Source of the DNA: Hemibagrus wyckioides
Lineage: Eukaryota; Chordata; Actinopteri; Siluriformes; Bagridae
Assembly: GCF_019097595.1 (NCBI RefSeq)
Contig: NC_080734.1
Location: 13,997,392 to 14,061,391 of the forward strand
Direction of reading: 5' to 3'
DNA: 64,000 nucleotides
A program made the position numbers and the translations under genes. Numbering within the stretch: the first letter of the stretch is position 1; each line of letters opens with the position of its first letter. Below, one piece after another: positions 24,242 to 37,623 of this stretch. Below the pieces are notes generated by a model. It was not told the origin of the DNA. It saw nothing but the letters and a program-made list of their open reading frames with translations, and did not search any database.

Positions 24242-25690
24242 TGCTATACACCTCCAGCAGCTTGATTAGCATACACTGCTTGTTGGTTTTCCTTTTAAGT
24301 ATACAGATAGAGACTGTATGGCGGTTAGACCCTTTGTGTCAAGTCACCCTCAAATACTAGTAATTCTACTGAACTTGATAAACTTGTACCTTGTAACTTG
24401 TCATGTATGTGTTGAGAATTGTCCACCACCCATTTAATGTATAGTCATCAAGTGTCTTATGATGGTTACTTTCCCTTTTTTGATGGGGGATGAGGAGAGG
24501 TGATAGATAGAGGCTATAGCTGGTTATTGAACCTCCAGAGTGTGGTAAGTGTAAGAAGACTCAGACCAGTGAGTGTAGACATAAATGAATGTATAATGTG
24601 TACGATTGATCGCTCGAATGCATGTTAAGATAAACGGTTTCTCCAATTAGATTAATTTTAATCTAAAATGAACCCTTAAAAAACATTTACCTCTCACCTT
24701 TCAACAGATTCTTCCTCTGCACAATTTCCTCAGGGTATGTGTATCTAGCCAAGCAGCATGCCTGTAACTACATACCACTAGTGTGGATGAGTGGATTTCC
24801 ATGACCATACCATATCACATGCTGTTTGAGTTTATTGTGAATTTAGCTGGTTCCTCTGCCATCTACCTCACCTACCGGAAAACCTACATGTGAATTTCAT
24901 TCAACATACAACTCTGCAACTGGAGTTCATTTTTGCTTCAACAAAGCTCTCATCAAATGCTTTACTGAACCATGCTGCAAGACTTTTGTGCTTTTGTAAC
25001 CAGTGACTGAACCAGGGCACACAGTGCCTTGCCATTGATCAATCAAAGATACTTACTAAGTGACATAATGACCTGGTGGAAGACATGGCTAGGTAGAATT
25101 TGATGACACAGGAGTTGGAAGTTCATATCTTTCATCTCAGATGCATGAGCATACTATGTTTACAGCCATGTTATGTTTCCACGCTGAAAAATACCTAACA
25201 AATAAACTGCTGTGTTAAATTTTGGTCCCAACATCCAAATAAAATTGGTAGACACTCCAAAGGGTTGTCGTCTGAGTGGAATTAGATAGTGCTCCCCAAC
25301 CCACAACTCCATAGGTGCTCTTTCACACAGTGCTGATAGAGTCAAGATTTAAATGAGAGCTTTAAAGAAAGTTTTGGAGATAAAATATTTTATTTAGCTA
25401 ATACGATAGCTCACAAGTAGGTTGAGCTGGGTCTCATGTCTGCCCTTGATATATGTATTGAATCACCAAACACAGTAATGCCCAAGTAGATACACATAGA
25501 GTTCTACATACATTGGCTGTTTACTGCTAGCGTTGGGACAGTCAATTCTACGGGGGAGTTGAGTAGGAAAACCTAAGCCAGGTTAGGGTTTGATTCTCCA
25601 GCAACACACCACCAAAATGTGTGTCGCTGGATGTTTGCAAATCAACACTGAAAGCCTGCCCTGTGAGACTCTTCAAGCCTGCAACCATAG
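22651..25690. other. AT-rich intergenic DNA with short microsatellites
   Basis: It contains (GT)n at about 23979-23998, (CA)n at about 24147-24167 and (TC)n(TG)n at 24206-24240. No gene or transposon was recognised. Confidence 0.4.
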
Positions 25691-25707
25691 AAGAGTTATT
25701 ATTATTA

Positions 25708-25826
25708 TTATCCATCCATCCATCCATTTTCTATACCCGCTTTATTCCTAATTAGGGTCACAGGGATCTGCTGGAGCCTATCCCAGCACACAATGGGCGA
25801 GAGGCAGGGGTACATCCTGGACAGGT
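25708..25826. repeat. Fish retrotransposon-type 3' tail fragment
   Basis: CCATCCATCCATTTTCTATA, then an AGGGTCACAGGG stretch, GGAGCCTATCCCAGC and GGGGTACATCCTGGACAGG form a very widespread interspersed-repeat tail in fish genomes. It is related to the fragment at 5578. The parent family was not determined. Confidence 0.55.
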
Positions 25827-25976
<150 letters not shown>

Positions 25977-26256
25977 TTTTTAACTTTTTAATGACTAAAT
26001 CTATTTACGTTCTTGCTGTACTAACCTCCTTCTCTGACCTATTGTACTAGCATGCATGTTTTTACAAGACTGCTTCTGTAATATGTCACTGAATAAAAGT
26101 CTGCTAAATGTACTAAATACTATAATACATGTATTGAATGACTAATGAGCAAAAGGTTATTTGAACAGTACGATAAATCCTTTCATAAAAGAAACCAAAT
26201 TACCCATAGCCTCTTTCAACGCTGTGTGTGTGTGTGTTTTTTTTTTAAGTAAATAG

Positions 26257-26368
26257 TGCACCTGCCTCTTGGATGCCTATTGAGCTGCTGGACATTGTGG
26301 AGTATCCGGAGATTCAATATAAAGACACTTCCCTTCAGGCGGATTTGACTTGTCGCTATCAGCAGCTG
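26257..26368 (+). CDS. Candidate exon of an unrecognised + strand gene
   Basis: It follows a T/GT-rich tract and the acceptor TAAATAG (ending 26256). The first base completes the codon begun at the 14869-15021 exon (CT|T, Leu). The frame then reads APASWMPIELLDIVEYPEIQ and YKDTSLQADLTCRYQQL, ending in phase 0 at a moderate donor (CTG|GTCAGT). The amphipathic, non-repetitive composition and exact phase match argue for a true exon pair. I cannot name the protein; preceding and following exons were not found with confidence. Confidence 0.45.
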
Positions 26369-29300
26369 GTCAGTCACTGTTTAACAGAAACCAGGAAGTT
26401 CCTTTTTTTGACCTAAAGTAACAAAGGAGCGATCTGTGTGAACATAGACTACATGTGTCTGTCATTGTGAATGACAAACTTCTGTAAAATGGATCCAATT
26501 TCTTTCAGTTTTTTTTATTTTTATTGCTGTTGTTATTTTATGCAACAGTGATGTGATTTGACGTTAAATTAATACTTTGAATTTAAAAAAAAATATAACA
26601 GGGAATATAGTCCTTTATCCTTCTACCATCTTAAAACAGTTTGAAGCAAACAGACATTAATTTACAGGAAAGGGGAAAATAAAAAAAAATAAAAAATAAA
26701 AAAACACAAACCCAGTCCTTGATTTTGCAATGAATGAAATTACCAAGTTGGAAAAGAAAAAAAATGGACTGGGTTGAAAATTCAAGAAGTACTCCAAAGA
26801 GCATTGCTTAGTGTGTTAATCTATCCCTCTCAAGAATTGTGAGTCATTTCCAGAGGATGTTCAGCATTTATTATTATACACCGATCAACCCTGAGTGCCT
26901 GAATTCTTTGCAGGTTTCTTTTGCTTATTATTACGAGCTATGGTATGCTACATACATATTGGTGCATATTTGTATTCCTTTGTGTTGAGAACATTTTTAC
27001 AGTTTTTGTTCAACATTGTTTCTGACTCTAATAGCTGGGGAGAACTGACAAAAATTTTAATTACATGGGAAAATCTATATTTCTATTTCAATTAGAAAAA
27101 GACATTATGCACAAAACATTAATAGAAAAAAGTTATTTTTCAAACTATGTATCAATTACTGTAATTCCTCTTAATTTCTCTTGAAAGCTAAAATGACAGG
27201 CAACGTCAATATTTCATTTTGGCCCAAGAAGAACCTGCTTACATGTAGAGTATAGGAATCAATGATGCACAAAATAAAACAGAAATATACTGAAACAAAA
27301 TGTAAATATGGTGCCAAATGTGTGTGTGTGTCTGTATGAGAGAGAGAGGGGGGGGGCAGAATGACTGGAGAGTTTAAGAGAATAGATAAAGGAAAAAAAA
27401 TCTGTGGTGAGAGAAAATGAGAGAAAAATTGAGACAGAAATATTGTCTATGGTTTTCATATTGTTGATGTTCAACAAAGGATGCCATGTAAATCATTTCT
27501 TGTTTTTCCATGATCAAAATTGCATTTCAAACCATAAAGCAATTTGCTGTGAGAAAAATGACCTTGACGTGTTTATATGCCAGGCTTGTATTGTGTGTGG
27601 ACGAATGTTCAACGTTAATGCAAAAGCCAAAAATACCTGTTTGTTGTAATGGGATTCATATGATTGACAAAAATGTGTACGTCAGTGAAACGCTGCTCAG
27701 AGCAGATATACATCCTTTTTATTTTTCAGTCTCTGGAGCTATAGACACAATCACTGGGCTTTGCACAGGTGAAAAGAACAGAAGTGTTCAGGAAGTCACG
27801 CATTTGCTACCTGGCTTCTGGTAACCTTGTCAGATATGCTAACTGGCAAGGAGAGGAACAAGCACTGCTTTTAAACTAAGATATAATCTCTTTAATTGGC
27901 ATCAGCTGAGAGATATGTGCAGAGAGATATGTGACGAGCTGTGGGAAGGAAAGCAGGTTTCACAACTCTGCACTCGACTGCTGCCCAGACACATTACTGA
28001 AGATGTGAGTGCTTGTCATAGCAGGAGCTCACCTGACCTGGACATGACCCTATCACCCACCTCTGTTCAATATGTACTATTGACCTTTTAAAGCTTATTT
28101 GAATTTTATTTTAATATCATTACTGAATACGGCAATGATAAATGTCTTCTCTCTTTCAAAGCAACATAAAAAATCTGATTCATCCTATTATGTTCAGTCT
28201 TTTTTTTTATGTGAGGAAGTGAAAGTGTTAAGATTATAATTGTTGTTGGGAAACACAGGATTTTTTAGTCACTAGATTCTTTCTTGCCATCTCTTGCTCA
28301 CACTCAAATAAAATTGAATTGTACTGATAAAACAAATGTTGGCCTTAGCCCATGATAATGCACCACAGATACCAATTATCTATCAGATAATATAAAGCAT
28401 AAAATATATCCTGATGTGCTGTTTAATTACCAACACTAATTTACTTAAACAACTTCTCTTTCTGGAAATCTGCTGATCTGATCTTATATATGGATGATGT
28501 TCTCTTTTTTTTTGGACAAAGTCCTGGACTGCCAGTTATTAACAAGTAGTAATGACAATGTCAGTCAATTCAGATTAAACACAAACATAGCATTCACAGC
28601 ATTCATCAAATGTATATGCTTTAGATAAAATAAAATACAGCACGCATTTTCTTCATTAAAGAACCATTTTTGTGGCATTATTTAAACTTTAAAAAATCAC
28701 TGTGTTCATTACATTGTACCAAAACATGTTCAAGATCATTCTTTCAATATGTATTTAAATACAGCATATTAAGACTTGTATGAAATAGACATAATCTAAG
28801 CAATTAACTGATTTTTTTTTCAGGTGTTCACAGACCTCATAAAAGTTTTTCAGTGTGCTTACTGTTTTACTCGAGGTGATCTTAGGCACACTGTAGATTC
28901 AAGGACAACTGATTTATTTTTCATTTTTCATTTTTCAATATATTTTTTTTTTTTTTGGTGAACAGTCCTTGGTCTTTTCACCTGTACTGGTTCCTCTTTT
29001 CTGAAAGTCTGGTCATTTTTTTGAAAGCAATTTAATGAGGTGATTCTCAAAATTTGAGCTCCCAAAGAGTAGCTTTAAAATGCAGCAAATGCTAGGTTTT
29101 TTAATGCTTTACGTTAAATTTTCTTCCTTAAAATCTTATTAAACTGTCTTACTTCTTATAAAAGCTGGCTGCCAGTGAATCTGCTCGCATGAAAGAAATT
29201 CAAGACTCAATGCATGCCCATGTGGCACACTGCAATTCTTTTGTATTTTTTGGTATCTTTTTTTTTATTAATCCCTGATGTATTTGCCACTCTCATACAA

Positions 29301-30061
29301 GCCTGCCTTTATATACACTATTTTGCCCATGGCAAGGTTGTCACATCCAAAATCTAGATAATTTGTCATTTTCTCCCAGCAGAGGTAGATGCAAAAACTA
29401 TGCATAGCCAAGCCCAGCGATCTACCCTGCAAATTCACATTGCACAGCAAATTATAGACAAATGCCATAATGCACAAAAAAATACAGCTACAAAGCTTAA
29501 ACTTCCACATTTTTATCAGTAAACACCAGCCAGAATAAACTTTTACACCAGAACAATACTTTGGAAACATTTCATGGAGCAAGTTCGTCTAATAAATACA
29601 TGGTCCAATAGGTACTGATTGGTTTTGTGTGTATCATGAGTCAATATTTTGTTCATTGTACAACTATTGTACATTGTAGTTTGCATTTCACATCATTAGC
29701 AGCTTTAAATGTGCTAAACATTTCTAAAACTGATATAGATGCCTGTCACACTCTGATCAAAAATAATTGACATTAGGGTTTTTATGTTCCCTGTTCAACT
29801 TTTTCTACTTTTGTCCACCGAATATCAGAGAAGATGCCATTACCATGCTTGACCATACTGTACACATTCCTGTACTGATACCGTTGTTGAACCAGCAGTG
29901 AAATCTTCATCAATACATCATCTGGGATTTTTTTGGCTCATCACTAAATAAAGACAGAAAAACAAAACATGCATAAAGAAAAATTACATAATTTACCCAA
30001 ACTTTCTGTATGTTTGCCGGTAATGTCATTTTCTGTCCCTCTGGTCCAGAGCCAGGGACCA
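26369..30061. other. Intergenic or intronic DNA, nothing recognised
   Basis: AT-rich with many poly-T and poly-A runs. No transposase fragment, RNA gene or convincing exon is visible. The small open frames here lack recognisable motifs. Confidence 0.4.
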
Positions 30062-30096
30062 TGTACCCAGCTGACACTGGGTGTCAGCTGGGTACA
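30062..30096. repeat. Perfect 16 bp palindromic hairpin with 3 nt loop
   Basis: TGTACCCAGCTGACAC (30062-30077), the loop TGG, and its exact complement (30081-30096). No terminal-repeat context is visible. Confidence 0.9.
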
Positions 30097-30769
30097 GCGG
30101 ACCCACAGAGGTGGGACAAAGGGGAGAAACAGTTTAGACAGCCCACTGACAGGAGAGAATGGTCACCAAGGTAATCCTGAAATTGGAAAGCAGCGAAAAA
30201 CAACTTAACCTTGAAGGGGGTGGGCATGAATGTTCCCTATGAGCCCCCTGGGGTGGAAGTTTGATGGCAAATGCCTCCAATTTGTTGTTGTGAATGTCTC
30301 AATTGAAGCATCTATGGGAGCAGAAACTGTCCAGTGTGTGAGTGTGTAGCCGATTTCTCGAACAAACACACAAACTTGCACAGTCTATTAGCAGGTATAA
30401 CAGGTTTATCCCATATGTATTCACATAATGGCTCGAACCTCAACACCTGTCAATATGTCCTGTGTATTTACAAGATGACAAAGTGTAGCTTTGTTACCTT
30501 TTATTACATGTGTAGAATCAGCTCTGTAATGAAGGTTCTCAGATACCCAGTTTGTACAATATGGGTGAGTTTGAGCATCTTCCCCTCTCCGTCTGTATGC
30601 CTTTCAGTTTTCTTGCCTATTTTCGTTTGTTTCCTCACAACTGCCTACTTATTTCTGAGGGTAAGTGTGAGATGGGTGAGATCTCCCTGCATTTTTGTCC
30701 TCTTTGTGAAAACACTTGAAGAGGTGCTCTGAGTTGTTCCTGGAGCGATCTCAATATTTGCCCCTCTTC

Positions 30770-31200
30770 TCAGCAGGAACGCTTTCTCCTCATTACAAGG
30801 TGACAAAGTGCAGGCTTTAACAAGGGTCCCTCTGCCCCTCCCCAGCGTTTAGAGCCCCCCATGAAAAAAAGAACATCATTTTAATTATGCAGTCAATCAC
30901 AATTACAAGCAAATGTTTTCCCTGTTTGGTCTGCCCCTCTTTTCAGTGCTTTGTCCCCAAGCCCACTGTATGCTGGGAGAAAGGCCTCAGCGGTCAATGG
31001 GAAGGCTGAGTGGATGTGTGTAAGGTGGAGGCCTATGTCCTACAGCCCACCTCACAGTGTGCTTTGTCAGGGGCAAGGGATGTAAGGGGGAGAGAGGAGG
31101 AGGTGCACACATCCGTAGCACATTTACTGAATTAAGGAACACAGTGGGGAGACTTTGGAAGAGAGGCTGCAGGAGCAGGAGGGTGGGGGTGGGGGGGTTG
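30770..31200. promoter_or_regulatory. Possible conserved non-coding block
   Basis: A GC-richer, repeat-poor stretch containing AATTATGCAGTCAATCACAA and TACAAGCAAATG (homeodomain and octamer-like motifs) in a long gene-free interval upstream of six6. A regulatory role is inferred from texture only. Confidence 0.25.
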
Positions 31201-32107
31201 ATGGAGGACTTGTTGCTAGGTGACTAACAACTGCTGCATGTCATTTTTTTTCTTGCCCATTTTTACTCTTCAATCCTTCTTTTTGCTTGGATTGCTCCCC
31301 CTTCCTTTCCTGCCCACCCTCGCATACCACTTATTCTGAAATAAAGAGGTACAGAGGGGAAAGAAATTGTTCTTAACGTTCCCTTCTCTACTGTGTCCAA
31401 AAGAAGGGAGCCAACAATGGTATTCTGAACTGTAGCTCTTTTTACCTACGGAGCCAGCAGAGCAAACATTCAATCACAATTACTCTGTGAAATTTTAAAA
31501 CAATATATAAATGACAGAGCTTACTCTTCAGACTATTACAGTATTAGAATTTGGCCCACTAGCAACTTTTTAGCTAAAAAAAAATTACATTTTGTTGAAT
31601 ATCGCATCAAGCCTAAAGCTCATTAATGAATGAAGGTTTATGGTTTATTACATAAAGTGACATAATACCTTCCCAGTACATGCCTCCTAATGAGAATCAA
31701 AGTATTTTTAAGTGAAACTATGCATTTTTTTCCGCCTAGAAAAGGCGCCACTGTTAGTCACATGACATCAGAATTGCGGCGCTGTCTCCGAGCTTATGGC
31801 ATGATCTCACATTCTTAAGCCTGACATTGTCTCTCTGCCCAGCCCACTCATGACTGTTCTCATTTACAGAGTGCAGCATAATGTGTCACTCACTGCAGAA
31901 ATCATGAACAGACCTCAAGATGCTGTACACTTGTTGTACACTGGAGAGCAGGAAGATGTAGAGGCCAGTAGACATTTTGTAGTGTACATACCACAGGATA
32001 GTACAGCATAAACTTCTAATTATAGCATCATTTGGACTGGATTTATTATACTGAAGTGAAAGTATACTGTTCCCTCTGAAAGTATTGTAATGGCAAGAGC
32101 AACTCTT
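31201..32107. other. Intergenic DNA
   Basis: No recognisable feature. It includes a short GC-rich stretch at about 31735-31800. Confidence 0.35.
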
Positions 32108-33166
32108 GTTTTTTTTACTATACACTGAGGACATTGGGGTTTGAAATTATATGATAGATCAAAATGTCTGCTTCAATTTCCTTATATTTACATCTAGATG
32201 TGTTAAACAATTTATAACATGCCAACTTTTATACCAGACCCCATTTTATGCCAGACCCTATTTTTCGCTAAGAAAATTATAGGAACAGATAGTCATAAAG
32301 GAAATAAAGATGACTCACTGAATTCACCAAACTGCTGCATTCTTCTATTGTGATGCTTTTCCAGGCTTGTAGCGTAGCCTCTTTCAGTTGTGGGTCACCT
32401 CTTCAGCAGTTGAAGTGCATGCTAAATTGGGTGAAGGTCTAGGTTAAGTCCAAGCCATGACACTACCACTACTATGCTTGGCTGATGAGCTTGTGTTTTT
32501 CTTTCTCCATGCTTTGGCCTTTCCATCAATTTGGTAGAGGTTAATATTGTTTCCACAACTTCTGTCACTCATGTTTTTCTTCTGACTTTCAGATTTATAC
32601 TGCTGATGAGTTGTTTGCATGTTGTAGTATGGTGCTGATATTTTCTACTCTCAAAATCTTCTATGAACTGTGGATTTAATACCATCACCTTATCTGCCCT
32701 GTGGAGGTTGCTGCTGATGCCACTGACTGTTGTTTTGAGGTTTTTTGTCACAGATCTCACAATGTCTCTGTTACCACCTGCTGCTGTTTTACTTGGCCAC
32801 CCTGTTCAAGTCTGCTTGAACTGCTATGCTCAATACCTATGCAGTAGCTCTGATTGCTTTTCTTTCTTTCCTCAGCTTCCAAATGGCTTGTCTTTTATAG
32901 ACAGATCTCTGTACTCTTCATGTTGGTTTTTCCTCAAGACCACTGATTAATTAATTGTTTAAACTAATTAATTGTTTAAATAAAGGACACTCCTGAGCAA
33001 CAAGAAACACTTGCCAGTTACACATTTCAATATTTTTGATCACTTGAAAAATGGTTGGGTTCAAACCAAAGGTCTCATGTTCTAACTTATTTATACCTTC
33101 TTCAGTGTGTAGCTAAAGCAAAAGAATTGGCCTTGCTGTTCCAATACTTTTCGAGGGACGGTACTA
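32108..33166 (-). mobile_element. Decayed Tc1-like transposon, reverse orientation
   Basis: The minus strand at 32569-32760 encodes VTKNLKTTVSGISSNLHRA and HTTTCKQLISS, matching the DNA-binding half of a Tc1 transposase family I know from fish. The + strand phrase ATGACACTACCACTACTATG (about 32458) fits its coding region too. The outer end, TTCCAATACTTTTCGAGGGA (about 33139-33158), is its terminal repeat. The subterminal phrase ACATCTAGATGTGTTAAACAA is present at the left. The left terminal repeat is missing and several segments are deleted. Confidence 0.7.
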
Positions 33167-34189
33167 TAGAATGTGTCAAAATCTTAGTTGAAAGCATTGA
33201 TATAAATGCACTCAGTTATTCAAATGAAATGATTTAACTTTATTAAACTTAAATAAAGTTTTTTTTTCATGTTATTGTAAAAGACATTTTTTTTTTATTT
33301 GTTTTAGAGCAATTATGCTGTTTTTGCATCTAAACTCTGTACTCTGTAACACTGTACACATCTTATATGTTCGCTTGTCAAATTATATCTTAAGTTCCTT
33401 AAAATGAATTAAAAGATGTAAATAACTAATATTTACCTAATAGACAGCAAGTCGGATTCTACCTAAAGGTAAATATTACCACCTGAGTTGGTTCCAATTT
33501 ATGTTAGCTACTGGAAATGATATTGGTTTAACTTGGCATTAGTAAAGAAAACAAGCTAATCTGGTTCATATAGTCAGTTAATGTTAGCAAATTAGCAAAA
33601 TTTACCTCAGTAGACACCTCATTTTATGTGAGTTTTGTTTACTCTAGCAAATCGAAACTTTTTCCTGAGGTAGAGTCATCCTCCAGGTCAACACTCCAGT
33701 CTAAAAGCTTATACATATTTAGACGCATGGACAGCTACTGTGTTATCTATATTGTGTAGCAGGAGAGTGTCACAGCAGATGCTAATCTGAACTTTAATCT
33801 AGCCTACAGTGTTGGCTAGATGATGGAACAAAAATCCTTTGTGATTGGTAATGAGTACTTTAATGGTAGAAAGTATAAATAAAAATGTAAGGTGTAAAAA
33901 ATAACCTTTTTTTTTTTTAGTAAAATACTGCGAGTTTTAAATTCAATAACACTTAAGGAAAGTATAAATGCACCAGTTACATTAAAGTATGATTGTATGA
34001 AGTACAAGTCACTCAAGTATCACTCAAGTTTTCACCTCAATACTGAGCATCCTTTAAACACACTTAGGAGTTTTTTGCATTATAGGATACAGTTGTACAA
34101 GAGAAATTATTTCTCAGTGTCACCCAGAAGATTCTCCCTTGTCTCTGGCTCCTCTCAAGGTTTCCTCCTCATGCCAGCTCAGAGAGCTC

Positions 34190-34192
<3 letters not shown>
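33167..34192. other. AT-rich intergenic DNA
   Basis: Nothing recognised beyond homopolymer runs. Confidence 0.4.

Positions 34193-34238
<46 letters not shown>
34193..34238. repeat. (TA)n microsatellite
   Basis: Pure TA run immediately upstream of a Tc1 insertion, whose target is TA. Confidence 0.95.
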
Positions 34239-34241
<3 letters not shown>

Positions 34242-34259
34242 CATGTGTGTGTATTTATA

Positions 34260-34731
34260 CACACCAATCAGCCATAACATTATGGCCACTGAGAGGTGAA
34301 GTGTATAGCTGTGGGATATATTAGGCAGCAAGTGAACATTTTGTCCTCAAAGTTGATGTGTTAGAAGTAGGAAAAATGGGCAAGTGTAAGGATTTCAGCG
34401 AGTTTGATGAAGGGCCAAATTGTGATGGCTAGACGACTGGATCAGAGCATCTCCAAACTTCAGCTCTTGTGGGGTGTTCCCGGTCTGCAGTGGTCAGTAT
34501 CTATTAAAAGTGGTCTAAGGAAGGAACAGTCGTGAACCAGAGACGGGGCCATGGGCGGCCAAGGCTCATTGATGCATGTGGGGAGCAAAGGCTGGCCCGT
34601 GTGGTCCGATCCAACAGACTGTTGCTCAAATTGCTGAAGAAATGAATGCTGGTTCTGATAGAAAGGTGCGAGAATCACAGTGCAGGATGCAAAAAGGGGA
34701 ACAACACCATATTATGCCTGGCCGATGTGTG
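34260..34731 (+). mobile_element. Internally deleted Tc1/mariner element (copy B)
   Basis: The left terminal repeat contains CAATCAGCCATAACATTATG. The transposase N-terminal region follows in broken frames ([15 protein letters not shown] reading, then the helix-turn-helix region). The core is missing and the right end, ATTATGCCTGGCCGATGTG, is reached directly. It is closest to the copies at 6156 and 37624 but carries an extra deletion at the internal junction. Confidence 0.75.
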
Positions 34732-34739
34732 AGTGTGTA

Positions 34740-37300
34740 TATATAGAGTTGAATTATGTGAGTTTAAATGATCTAACTGTGGAGCAAGTTCCCTTAATTG
34801 TTACTGTTATGATATGGTAATATGGTATAGTGATTTACACTATGTAGTATGTTAAAGTAGCAAATATATAAAAAGAGAGGGGAGCAAAGTATGACATTTT
34901 GCATGCTCATACTGGGATGTTCTTGATGTTCCAATCCAATAACAAAGTCCAAATGTATCAGATGTACAACAGCTATCTATCTGGGAGTGAAAGCCTACCA
35001 TTCCCATGATATGAGGCTACTGTGCTGAGCACTGACAGCTATGTGAGTGATTGCCCTCGGCAGATCCAGCCATAATATGGACCTGTATTATTATTTAACA
35101 GCAAAGGGCCTTTTCAGCTGTAAGTTGGAAGAGCATAAAACCTTTTAATTTATTAATTTTTTCTTAAAGCTTTGTTTATGCTTGTTAGGCTAAGAGCACA
35201 AACACACAAACAATGCAGAATGAAACCTTCCACAGCGTACTGTGTCTGCCAGTGCTGGTTAGTCACTCTCCATTAAGGTAGCCTAGAGCACATGTCAGTC
35301 ATCCCTGGGCTACCGTTTTGTGTCTTAGGCAAAGAATCCCCAAACACGTAGGACTCTGGGCATTACTCCAGTAAAGCAGATCTGGTATAAAAAGCCTGGT
35401 ATCATTACTGTTTGGCTATCCTGACCCTCCCTCCTGCCATAGACAAGGGCATGATTAGGCAGTAATGTCTGGTTTATGAGCTTATCCTCCAAGCCACTCA
35501 TAATTCTCCTTAAGATCCACTGATCATATTAACATGAACCCAGGACCTTTCTCTTCAAATACTTGAATAAGCTTTGTCACGTGTGCCTAATGGGATCATC
35601 TCCAAACCTGGGATACAACAGTGTTGCATGTTTTTTGGCATGTGCATCGTTTGATAAATAGATTGTTTACTGTTTGTCTGTGGGACATTTAACTCAAATT
35701 CTTAAAGCATAATATCCCAGATTCTGTCTGCTTAGGTACATGATCAAAAGGCCACCTGAGTGAAGATACAAAACAATAAAAACATGCATTTTAATTTTCA
35801 TGCAAGTTTGTCAAACGCTATCTTCACACTTCTGCTTTATACAGGGTTAAGAACATGATTCCTGAGACAAACAAACAAAATTAAAGCTTTTATTAAGAAA
35901 AGCTTCCTTTTGTTTAATGATGCTAAGTTTAGAGTTTATATACAGGTATAGGATTAATTTACTGCAATTAATAATTATACCAGTGGAAGGTCATCCCCAG
36001 GATAGTACAACAAAGTGATGATGTGTGTGTGTGTATGACACTTATCCTTGTGTGGGTTCGCCTGTGAACATCATCTCCCCTTTGGCCTTATCTTCTGAGT
36101 GGTACAGTACATATAACTCCAGAAGCTCAGCTACACTTAGATGGCATTATTGTCCCACACTGCAGGTCACAGGGGCATGTGTCACTAAGAGGTCAGTCGC
36201 CTACAGTCCCAAAAGACAGATTACATTCTTCCCTAAAGTGCTACCTTTCAACACTCACACACTAACACACCTGAATCAGGGAACATGGCTCAGCACTGGA
36301 CGAAAGGCCAAGGTTTTTTAAGGTGCTTCACATATGCTAATGCTCAGAGAGACCTGCTTTTACAGAATAAGAGTGCTCTTGTATTATGAAATGCAGACAC
36401 GATGTCCAAGCAATGTTAATCTAACTGGATAAACTGAATTTCAAGGCTCTGTGTGACAGAAATTAGCTCAATAAATATTTATACATGCTAGAATGAAGGA
36501 TGATGTGAAAGGGTTTTGATCAGTTTTAAAGGTACAAACAAGGAAAGGTCTAATAGCTAACCCTGTTCCTAAACTTCTACCTTTACTTCCATAACATTAC
36601 CTACAAAGTAAATAGTGCAAATTGTCAATCCAGGACTTTTCACAGATTTAGAAATCTGATTTTATGAATTTGAAAGGCTAAAATCCTGTAGAAGCACTAC
36701 ATTTTCATATTCTTTTTCTATTATTTCTAATTGAAACTTTTTCTAACTGAACACCTCCATGCTTGGCACCTGTTCCAGCTATAGATTTCCTAACTCCAAA
36801 TTGAGGAAGACCACCTTTACTTGCTAATTGGCTCTGCCAGTGGGTTGTCCAGTGACCAGGTCAGACTATTTTCTCATTTCATTGACACTAATCCTGGCCT
36901 TACGAACAGCTGTACTTAATGAGTTGGCTCAGACCCAGTTTATGTGGTTGCCATTGCTGCCTTTACCCTCATGTATGCACATTTGTAAAATGTTTGGGAG
37001 AGTTGTTGGTTCCTGAAAGTAAAGGTATTGTTGCATATGAGAAACTCTTACCTTTAAAGGCAATCATTTATTACACTGTCATATTGATATTCTTGATTAC
37101 CTAGAAGCAGAATTCTAAGCAATTGTTATTTTTGTCAATATTATATTGTGAAAAGAGGCGTTATGGTTGAAAAGAGTTTTTATTTGAGTTTCTATAGACT
37201 TCTACTACAGATATCCTGTCAGCTTAAGCAACTTTAGTCATTGTTCTCGAATCTCTCTTTCTTATCAAGGTGTTTCAGTCTGCAGATGCTCTGGTGCAAC
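34740..37300. other. Intergenic DNA, one complex block at about 35030-35560
   Basis: The block at 35030-35560 is repeat-free and GC-richer, with TAATCC- and TTAGGCAGTAATG-type motifs, so it could be regulatory. The rest holds nothing recognisable. Confidence 0.3.
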
Positions 37301-37309
37301 ACTGCAGAA

Positions 37310-37535
37310 TGTTTCCTGTTATTTTTCACACCATTCTGTCCAAAATTCAGAGATTGTTGTGTGGGAAATTCACAGATCAGCACTTTCTGAAATACTCAAA
37401 CCAGTCCATCTGGTTTGTCATAGAGATCTTACGTTTTCTTCATTATGATGATTTATGCGAGCATTAACTGAAGCTTTAATTGCAAACTGCATGAATGTGC
37501 AAGTGCTCCTAATAATGAGGACAGCAAGTGTGTAA
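37310..37535 (-). mobile_element. Decayed Tc1-like element fragment, reverse orientation
   Basis: GAAATACTCAAACCAGTCCA (about 37390-37409) and the end phrase GTGCTCCTAATAATGAGGAC (about 37503-37522) are the reverse complement of the family whose + strand fragment lies at 5183-5480. The coding region is broken. Confidence 0.6.
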
Positions 37536-37623
37536 ACATCAAATATAAACTTTACATATACCGCATTTTCTTGTTAATTTTATACATATTTATTGGAACA
37601 CAGTATTATTAACCTTAGCAATA

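Noticed and set aside
27731..27824. Possible exon after TTATTTTTCAG
   Set aside because: In the phase left open by the 26257-26368 exon it stops after four codons, and other frames show no recognisable protein.
28813..28930. Open frame after TTTTTTTTCAG reading VFTDLIKVFQCAYCF
   Set aside because: It runs into poly-T sequence with no donor, and the composition turns into Phe runs; a chance open frame is more likely.
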